Origin: Bdellovibrio sp. KM01
GTDB taxonomy: Bacteria; Bdellovibrionota; Bdellovibrionia; Bdellovibrionales; Bdellovibrionaceae
Length of the DNA: 64,000 bases
NCBI RefSeq assembly: GCF_013752535.1
Contig: NZ_CP058348.1
Coordinates: 310,001 to 374,000 of the forward strand
Reading direction: 5' to 3'
Below are positions 58,067-64,000 of the stretch, in pieces (positions within the stretch are counted from its first letter, which is position 1; every line of letters starts with the position of its first letter). The notes beneath the pieces were generated by a model. That model made no database searches. It had not been told where the DNA came from and saw nothing but the letters and a program-made list of their open reading frames with translations. The position numbers and the translations under genes were made by a program.

Positions 58067-60042
58067 TAATTAAATACCTTTGAACAGCTTATAGGTTTGT
58101 TCGGATTTGCTCTGCTGAACAAATCTTGCATTCTGGATAAACCGCTTTGGAAGCTTTTTTGGCCTTCTTTAGCGTAAGTTTTACGGTCTTCCGGGAGATT
58201 AATTCCAGTTTTCTGATAAACGATGCTGCGAGCATTTTTGTAATACTCATCAGGAGTCATTCTGATGGAACTTCCCAGGAAGGGACCATTTTTCTGAGTA
58301 ACCATTAGCTGAACACCTTTTTCCATATAAAGTACTTCATCGGGAAAAATCAGCATGGATGCCAGTACTTCCAACTCGCCATTGAATCCAGAAATAGTAT
58401 TCACCAATGTTCGGCGTTTATCGATGCGAAGAGTGACAATACCACCGGATGCATTGGTATCCCTTAACGCCATCATTTTTTTATCAGTGCTTTCCGGAAT
58501 TGTATCACCCTCGATGATGACTTTTCCTGTGCCAAACTGATGTGCCACCTGTACATCATAGCTGAGTGAAATAAATGGAGAACCAGCTGGATTGCCGGCA
58601 TGGTTGCTCATCATTTTGCTTAGTGTGTGAGGTTGAATCAGAGGAGAAATGGGTTTACCGCTGGTATTCACACCATTGGTACCAAAAGTCTCAAAAGTTT
58701 TTTGCAGGCCTTTGAGTTTATAAAGATGCGAACCTGAGCCCGCCGTCAGACGTTTTGAGAAAAGACCCCCGCCGATGATTTTACCTTTGGAATCACGCAC
58801 TTCTTGCAATTTTTCGTCTTCATCCATTCCGCGAAATAAAATCTGGGCCCCTTCATAGTTGGGATGGCGAATGGCATCAACGTAATCACGCCAGAAAGTT
58901 TTTTCGGTAGGTTCCATGATAGCCCAAGGAAAAATCTTTTCCATGGCATCGGCAACACCCGCGCGGTCATTTGCTTTGACCATCTCGCTTAATGATTTTG
59001 TTTGAACGACTTCTTCGCGTTGAGCTGCGGTCGCCTCAAGTTCTTTGTTTTGCTTTCTGACTTCCAGTTTAGCTGCAGAGTTAAGTGACTCCATTTGTCT
59101 TTTTTCACGCAAGTCAATTTGGTCCTGAACACTTGCTAATGCTTCAGCATAGGATTGCTTGGTATCGACAAAAACACCTTTAAGCTTTGCGTACTCTGCA
59201 AGAGCGGCCATTTTCTGATCATCTGTCAAATTTTTCAATGGAGTGAAAGAGTTTGTATTCATACGAACTACTTGAGTAAGTCCCATCGCACGCTCTGCCA
59301 TCGCTCTTTTTGAAATGATGCTGCCGGCGTCTGCATTGGCTTTTAATTCAAGAAGTTCCATAGTTGAAGTGATGCCGTAGGATGAGTTTCCACCAGAGCT
59401 GATTGTCATTCCCAGTGTGTGTGTGAGTGATTGAAAGGTAGTAAGTAAGGCTTCGTAATTGTGATGATGAAGTGTCTTTCCATGAGCAATTGTTGTTTTC
59501 GTTCCAATAATGGAAGTAACATCAAAAATTTGATTTAAGCTAACGAGTGATTCAAGCAATACAAAGGGATTTGTTTTTGCGGATTCGTGCACAGTCACGA
59601 TCGCTGTCGCTTGACCTTTGGAATTGTCTGTCATCGAGACGAAAGCCACCTCGCCTGCGGGCATATTTCTGCTGTACTTTACGTCTAATGTGTATTTAGG
59701 TTTACCGGATTCCTCTCCGGGAAGCATCATGTGTGCAAGACTCATGACACTGCTGTTGCCTACGTGAATAAGTACATCCAATGCACTTTGTGGATTGGCT
59801 AATACCTTGTATTCAACCTTTTTGTATTCATCATAAATTTTATTCTGTGCATCCATCATTTCTTTCGCTTGTTGGGCGGCGATGGCTTTGTAATTGGCAT
59901 CATTCAAATAATTGTAGGAGCTATGATGGGAGTTCATATCCATGTCTGATTGATGATGTTGAGCAAAAACCGCCTGCGATAGCAGGGAGCTTGTGATTGC
60001 TGCCAATGTGATTTTTGCCAGGAATGAACTGCGAAGTCTCAT
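58066..60042 (-). CDS. predicted secreted ADP-ribosyltransferase with C-terminal Cys tag
   Basis: A 658-residue protein with signal peptide (residues 1-28). After a His/Met-rich start (HHQSDMDMNSHH), residues ~50-390 are of unknown type with a charged helical part at 310-350. The C-terminal third has an R-S-E ADP-ribosyltransferase layout: Arg404 in QILFRGMD, Ser492/Ser494 in SPFISLSYDVQVA, and Glu556-Leu-Glu558 in NGELEVLASMLIFPDEV, like the cholera-toxin A group. The only cysteine is Cys653 in CSKVFN. Modification of a target protein by ADP-ribose is inferred. RBS GAGGTG; one operon with the next gene. Confidence 0.65.
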   Translation of the reverse strand: MRLRSSFLAKITLAAITSSLLSQAVFAQHHQSDMDMNSHHSSYNYLNDANYKAIAAQQAKEMMDAQNKIYDEYKKVEYKVLANPQSALDVLIHVGNSSVMSLAHMMLPGEESGKPKYTLDVKYSRNMPAGEVAFVSMTDNSKGQATAIVTVHESAKTNPFVLLESLVSLNQIFDVTSIIGTKTTIAHGKTLHHHNYEALLTTFQSLTHTLGMTISSGGNSSYGITSTMELLELKANADAGSIISKRAMAERAMGLTQVVRMNTNSFTPLKNLTDDQKMAALAEYAKLKGVFVDTKQSYAEALASVQDQIDLREKRQMESLNSAAKLEVRKQNKELEATAAQREEVVQTKSLSEMVKANDRAGVADAMEKIFPWAIMEPTEKTFWRDYVDAIRHPNYEGAQILFRGMDEDEKLQEVRDSKGKIIGGGLFSKRLTAGSGSHLYKLKGLQKTFETFGTNGVNTSGKPISPLIQPHTLSKMMSNHAGNPAGSPFISLSYDVQVAHQFGTGKVIIEGDTIPESTDKKMMALRDTNASGGIVTLRIDKRRTLVNTISGFNGELEVLASMLIFPDEVLYMEKGVQLMVTQKNGPFLGSSIRMTPDEYYKNARSIVYQKTGINLPEDRKTYAKEGQKSFQSGLSRMQDLFSRANPNKPISCSKVFN

Positions 60043-60183
60043 AGATACACCTCTTCAGGGTTCTATAAAGCAAGACATGTTCCGCCTGATTTCACATATA
60101 TGTCATTTGGAATGAAAAATATTAGACAAAGGACAATTTGGGCTCGACGTCTCATTGTGAGACGCAAAGAAACAGGTATATCC

Positions 60184-60229
60184 AAAAAAGGTACGGCCTT
60201 ATCTCGGGAGATAAGGCCGTACCTTTTTT
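60184..60229. repeat. GGTACGG palindrome, copy D
   Basis: 60184-60205 and 60208-60229 are exact reverse complements (22 bp) beginning AAAAAAGGTACGGCCTTATC with a 2-base centre. It shares the AAAGGTACGG foot with copies A-C but not the internal ACACAC part. It lies upstream of the ADP-ribosyltransferase gene. Confidence 0.85.
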
Positions 60230-60240
60230 CTATTAAAAAA

Positions 60241-60681
60241 TTAGGAAGGATGATGACCCGGTGGTGTAAGCTCCTCGTTATAAAGAGGATCAACGTAACG
60301 AATACCATGACCACCGTTTAAAACCATCAATTCAGCCACGGTGTATTTTTCTTCTTCGTTTTTAGTCGCAACGGAAAGAAGGAGGTGGCCTTGTTTCAAT
60401 TCCTGGTCGGCTTCTTCAACCAGATCCCACTCTCCTGTGCCCAGGAACTTCTGCACCCAGCGTCCCCAGGCTTCTTTCAGAGTGTGTCGAGATCCATCGG
60501 CATCAACGGCATCCACACCGTAATCGCCTTCGTAGACATGAATATCGCCTTCCAACCAGCCTTCGCGAATGATTGCTTGGGCGGCATTCCTGGCCTGCTC
60601 CTGACTTGCGAAAAATCCCAGTGTTCTGTGCGTGGGATATTTCAAGTAATCCGGGTGGGGCAGTTGTTCGATCTCGACCAT
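60241..60681 (-). CDS. small acidic protein of unknown function
   Basis: A 146-residue protein without signal peptide. TLGFFASQEQARNAAQAIIREGWLEGDIHVYEG at residues 20-52 weakly resembles the N-terminal domain of general stress protein 17M-like proteins. The C-terminal half is a helix and acidic loop ending GHHPS. No catalytic motif. It ends 11 bases from palindrome D. Function unknown; stress-related role is only a guess. Confidence 0.65.
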   Translation of the reverse strand: MVEIEQLPHPDYLKYPTHRTLGFFASQEQARNAAQAIIREGWLEGDIHVYEGDYGVDAVDADGSRHTLKEAWGRWVQKFLGTGEWDLVEEADQELKQGHLLLSVATKNEEEKYTVAELMVLNGGHGIRYVDPLYNEELTPPGHHPS

Positions 60682-60732
60682 TTTGAACCTCCTTATTCAA
60701 AATTTAAAAACCATTAAAATTTAAACTAAAAT

Positions 60733-61713
60733 CTATTCAAACATTCCATCCATCGTGATGTTGTCTGCATTTCTTTGAGTCATGCGCAGTTGTTTGTAGA
60801 ACGATTTTTGGCATTGGCCACGAACCAAAGCATCCATTCCACCGATCATCGCCGTGTAAACTTCTTCGACCGTCAATACGTTCGTTGAAGTGATGACACC
60901 CGATTTTGGTGCAGTTGAACGAAGCTTGCTCATAAAGTGATCGCGAGAATCACAAGACATCATACCAATTACATCCGCCTGGCGGCTTGGGTTGCTTAAA
61001 GACTGAAGCATCTTGTTGAATCCCGGGCGGTACTTTTTATAGTAACCCGCATAGTTCACTTTGTTCGTTCCCGCGATAAATTTCGGTGGAGCAAAATCAG
61101 GTCCGCCCCCATTTCTGGAATGACCGAAATAGAAAGCTGCATCCGCATCCTGCAAAGCGCGATCATAATAATTTTGCATGTAAGCAGTACGTTGCTCTTG
61201 AGATGAAGAGTTCACGTTGTTGTCCAGGTACTCAGTCGCTGAAGCAAACTGAATTTCAACACGGGCGCGAACCGGTCGACCTTGGACAGTTACATTTTTA
61301 ACGAACACGTACGGATTACCGGAAGTTTCTTGTCTAAAGCGACACAGTTGAAAGTTTCCGCGACAGCTGCCAGTGATTAAATCTACCAAAGCATAGTAAG
61401 CCCCGATGTCGATAGAAGGACTGTAACCATAGTTACGAGAACCACTGCGCACAACACTTCCCGTTGTCCAATCAAGGTAGCCCATGGCCACGCGAATATC
61501 GATCAAGCCATCGTTCAAAATGCGGCCATAACGTTGCTCACACTTCGCGCGTTGATCGGCAGGCAGATTTGAAATTCTATCGTTCGCAAGATTTGCGAGA
61601 TTCTTTGCGTAGCCTTCACCATAAGCTTCGAACGAGTTTTGGTAGACGTATCCACGACGTGCTTCGGCCGTGAAAGGCAAGATTAACAAACAAATAATAA
61701 TTACGTGCTTCAT
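60733..61713 (-). CDS. secreted protein, possible clan CD (caspase-like) peptidase
   Basis: About 326 residues from the Met at 61713, which begins a signal peptide (MKHVIIICLLILPFTAEA). The longer frame to 61731 is less likely. AAFYFGHSRNGGGPDFAPPKF and, further on, VIGMMSCDSRDHFMSKL recall the His and Cys motifs of caspase-like clan CD peptidases: His-x-x-x-Gly after a beta strand, and Ser-Cys after a second. No self-processing site is evident. Several Cys elsewhere may form disulfides. Activity unproven. Confidence 0.6.
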   Translation of the reverse strand: MKHVIIICLLILPFTAEARRGYVYQNSFEAYGEGYAKNLANLANDRISNLPADQRAKCEQRYGRILNDGLIDIRVAMGYLDWTTGSVVRSGSRNYGYSPSIDIGAYYALVDLITGSCRGNFQLCRFRQETSGNPYVFVKNVTVQGRPVRARVEIQFASATEYLDNNVNSSSQEQRTAYMQNYYDRALQDADAAFYFGHSRNGGGPDFAPPKFIAGTNKVNYAGYYKKYRPGFNKMLQSLSNPSRQADVIGMMSCDSRDHFMSKLRSTAPKSGVITSTNVLTVEEVYTAMIGGMDALVRGQCQKSFYKQLRMTQRNADNITMDGMFE

Positions 61714-61766
61714 TGAGCGTCCCCTCTGCAAATAAAGTCTAAGAGGGGACTATCACAAAGCGCCAA

Positions 61767-62546
61767 TTAAATGGATTTAATAATCGGTGTGGCCACGCGC
61801 TTCAGAAATGCGTCGACACTGGGCGCATACTCACCGCGAAAATCACGCAGTCCAGTAAGATGCTCAGCCTCTGGTAAATTGAGTTTGGACCAATTCAATT
61901 TGTGATGCGGCTCGAAAATTTCGTCTATGTGCGCTGGAGGAATCAATTTATCCTTCCATCCGCGAATTGACAGGATGGGAAAGTTCTCAGGAAATTTTTC
62001 GAGTTGTTCGTGAGTATCTTTGTGAAAATGCAAAGACCAAAACACTCCCAGTGCTGCCGTCGCAGGAAGTTTCAATCCGCCGAATGGAAATGGAAATCTG
62101 TAGTTTCGCAAGAGTTTCCACACCGAAGGAAGAAAGCGTGCAGTTGGACCGCTGTCGCAAATTAAGGCAACAGTATCAACGCAATGACGTTTCGCCATCG
62201 CTTCGATGGCCGAAGCTGAGGGATTCGAGAAAGCGTAAACTATTTTGTTACCGGGAATTGCATTTAGCAGTTTTTCAATTTGTGCGGCATAGACGTGCTT
62301 TACACCCATCGCACCATCTGCAGTTATCGGCAGACGTTTAAAAAGATCCTTGGCGGTGCCGTTCAGTTGGAATGCAAATGCATCAAAGCCAAATTCATTC
62401 ACCATCTTGATATGACGGATCAGCTCGCGCTTGGAGCCTTCGTAAAAATGCACGAAGAATATCAATTCATTGTAGCGTTTGTTTTTAGAGAGAAAAAACT
62501 CTCCTTCAAACGGAAATTCTGATTTCGCGAGTTCTGTATAATCCAT
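61767..62546 (-). CDS. alpha/beta hydrolase fold protein
   Basis: A 259-residue protein. The nucleophile elbow seems to be FSNPSASAIEAMA (Ser-x-Pro-Ser-Ala), which is not the usual GxSxG. IRGWKDKLIPPAHIDEI supplies a late Asp and LPEAEHLTGLRDF a His, so a triad is possible. It resembles the DUF829/TMEM53-type hydrolases. Start at 62546 is chosen because GGAG precedes it; a GTG at 62561 exists. Substrate unknown. Confidence 0.65.
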   Translation of the reverse strand: MDYTELAKSEFPFEGEFFLSKNKRYNELIFFVHFYEGSKRELIRHIKMVNEFGFDAFAFQLNGTAKDLFKRLPITADGAMGVKHVYAAQIEKLLNAIPGNKIVYAFSNPSASAIEAMAKRHCVDTVALICDSGPTARFLPSVWKLLRNYRFPFPFGGLKLPATAALGVFWSLHFHKDTHEQLEKFPENFPILSIRGWKDKLIPPAHIDEIFEPHHKLNWSKLNLPEAEHLTGLRDFRGEYAPSVDAFLKRVATPIIKSI

Positions 62547-62596
62547 GGCTGCTCCAACCACGTTAGAGTGCCAGCGGCAGGCGTCATTGTGAAGAT

Positions 62597-62628
62597 AAAA
62601 AAAGGGCTCCCTTGGGAGGAGCCCTTTT
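62597..62628. terminator. terminator downstream of the pyruvate dehydrogenase gene
   Basis: AAAAGGGCTCC and GGAGCCCTTTT with a 6-7 base loop. It lies 25 bases after the end of the - strand dehydrogenase gene; the T-run works in both directions. Confidence 0.85.
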
Positions 62629-62652
62629 CAGAGTTTTTGATCTATTCAGTTC

Positions 62653-64000
62653 TTAGTGTTTGTGAACTGGATTTTTCGAAGGCCAAAGATCTGTCCAGTG
62701 AGCTGTACGACCTTCCGCTTGGTGGGTCGCACCCAACGCGCTTTCAGAAACGATTACTTTTTCAAGAGCCGTTTCTGCTAACACCTTACCGCATGCTTCC
62801 ACCACAGCGTCAGCGTCGATGTGGTGATAAGCATAGATCTCTGAAGGGCGACCGCACTTAGAGTGCTTGATCACGCCCAATGCTTCCTGGCGAACACCGA
62901 TCAATGATCCGATGTTATCAAGCATACCAATCTCACCATCCGCGACCGATACGACTGGAACACGTTTACCAGCGACAGTGATCAAATCACCAGTGGATAC
63001 GTCTTCAGACTTTCTCAAGTAAAGGTTGGAGTTGATGCCCAGACCGTTTTTCAAGTAATCGTAATCGTTTTCGTGACCCAAAATACCGCAAAGTAGATCT
63101 TGTGAAGTCACCGCGATCACGTTTGCGTAGATACCGCGAGCAAGCAAGGCCTCAGAAGCTTTGATACCTTCAGTAACCATTGTGCCTAGTGCAAAGATAT
63201 TCACAACGTTGTCACCTGGCTCGTAGCCAGCGTAACCACGGTAGTCGATCAAGTAATAAGCGCCTTGCAACACTTCTTCACGAAGAGTTTGCAAAATAGA
63301 AGCGTCATCCATAGCGGCCACTTCTTCTTCATTGATTCCACCCGCAACTGGGAACTCCGCACGAGACAATTGACCTTCCAGGCCTTGTTTGAAGCGAGCT
63401 TGAGTTTTCAGGTATTTCAAAAGATCTTTTTGCTCCACACCACGAGTTACCAGACGAAGCAAAGTACCTGTACGGCCGGCATTGTCGTTCATAACGTGAC
63501 GTTTGATTGTGTCGCACATGATCCAATCAAGTTCGATACAAGAGAACGGCTCCCACGTGATTTGGTTCGGAATCTGGATGTCAGACTTCCAACCGTGCTG
63601 CGCACCTTCCGGAGAAAGAGAAACACCTGATGGAGTACCCACACAAATAAATGAGCTCTTCCAGTAGAGGTTGTAGAAGTATTGGTCCAAGGCACGTTTG
63701 ATAAAGAAGTCGTAGACAGTCATCAAGGGGATGATAGGTACACCTACGATGTCGCGCATTTTACCGAATGCACCCACGCAAGACATAACGTTACCTTCGG
63801 CGATTTCGAAACGCAGGAAGCGGTCAGATTCTTCTTCGCCAGGAACCAAGTCAGGAAGTTTGTGGTCTTTAACGCCCAAGTCAGTTTCGTGGTCGACAAC
63901 AACTGGAGCACCGAAAATTTTACCGTCCATCGCAGGATTCAAGTTCGTTGAAGTACCAACATCTGGAGCCATAGAGATGAACAACTCGCCCGGAAGTTTG
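62653..64000 (-). CDS. aceE: pyruvate dehydrogenase E1 component, homodimeric type, C-terminal part
   Basis: The frame is open beyond the right edge (KLPGELFISMAPDVGTSTNLN is in frame), so the N-terminal half is missing. The ~450 residues seen are the transketolase-like middle and C-terminal domains of AceE: MSCVGAFGKMRDIVGVPIIPLMTVYDFFIKRALDQYFYN, GTPSGVSLSPEGAQH, then the TK-C domain. In the pyruvate dehydrogenase complex this thiamine-diphosphate enzyme decarboxylates pyruvate. An alpha-ketoglutarate or related dehydrogenase of the same family is less likely, given these motifs. Confidence 0.85.
   Translation of the reverse strand, partial: KLPGELFISMAPDVGTSTNLNPAMDGKIFGAPVVVDHETDLGVKDHKLPDLVPGEEESDRFLRFEIAEGNVMSCVGAFGKMRDIVGVPIIPLMTVYDFFIKRALDQYFYNLYWKSSFICVGTPSGVSLSPEGAQHGWKSDIQIPNQITWEPFSCIELDWIMCDTIKRHVMNDNAGRTGTLLRLVTRGVEQKDLLKYLKTQARFKQGLEGQLSRAEFPVAGGINEEEVAAMDDASILQTLREEVLQGAYYLIDYRGYAGYEPGDNVVNIFALGTMVTEGIKASEALLARGIYANVIAVTSQDLLCGILGHENDYDYLKNGLGINSNLYLRKSEDVSTGDLITVAGKRVPVVSVADGEIGMLDNIGSLIGVRQEALGVIKHSKCGRPSEIYAYHHIDADAVVEACGKVLAETALEKVIVSESALGATHQAEGRTAHWTDLWPSKNPVHKH

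Noticed and set aside
1-64000. CRISPR arrays, tRNA, rRNA, IS transposases, prophage genes
   Set aside because: None could be recognised on reading both strands; the repeats found are isolated palindromes or short elements without transposase genes.

Overview
The window is a chromosomal stretch of a Gram-negative bacterium of intermediate GC content, most likely a Bdellovibrio or close relative. That assignment is inference. It rests on many lipoproteins and signal-peptide proteins, an AmpG-type muropeptide permease, an imuA-imuB-dnaE2 cassette whose promoter carries an exact match to the LexA motif reported for Bdellovibrio (TTAC-N3-GTAA), and the general gene style. I see no rRNA, tRNA, CRISPR array, IS element or prophage. 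Both ends cut genes: a beta-barrel protein at the left edge and a homodimeric-type pyruvate dehydrogenase E1 at the right edge.

Layout. 1-5.9 kb: envelope and small-domain proteins (GFA, SRPBCC, hot-dog, PEGA lipoprotein), a DEAD-box helicase whose ribosome-binding site lies in a hairpin, and DoxX. 5.9-13 kb: YeiH-type transporter, aldo/keto reductase, a type III polyketide synthase with a membrane partner, AmpG, an adenosine-deaminase-like protein and an HNH nuclease. 13-23 kb: housekeeping and envelope genes (SlyD, YajQ, RRM protein, tesA-ybbA-ybbP, Sua5, an OlsB/OlsA-like lipid acyltransferase pair, DNA polymerase IV). 23-34.4 kb: ArsC-like protein, agmatinase, a peptide ABC importer operon, BON protein, arginine decarboxylase and LeuRS. 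SpeA plus agmatinase give an arginine-to-putrescine route. 34.4-40 kb: a degenerate receiver-GGDEF gene, CDF metal exporter, TrmB, ferredoxin, thioredoxin reductase, response regulator and a lipoprotein. 40-50 kb: RND pump, a lytic-transglycosylase-like protein, a PilZ protein, Gph, OmpA, O-methyltransferase and periplasmic proteins. 50-55.4 kb: the SOS mutagenesis cassette. 55.6-62.5 kb: mostly secreted proteins of unknown role, including an operon of a predicted secreted ADP-ribosyltransferase and a partner protein that share a C-terminal tag containing the only cysteine of each protein.

The most notable non-coding content is repetitive. Four long palindromes share a GGTACGG foot (near 22.9, 29.9, 55.4 and 60.2 kb). 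Two copies of a ~125-bp structured element each begin exactly at the stop codon of the upstream gene (13.6 and 38.4 kb). One 133-bp element has 32-bp terminal inverted repeats (34.6 kb). The dinB and imuA promoters share 17 of 18 bases of a candidate SOS operator. Several genes (plsC, dinB, possibly tesA) look leaderless.

The strongest candidate for an undescribed system is the secreted ADP-ribosyltransferase operon with its C-terminal Cys tag at 56.7-60.0 kb.
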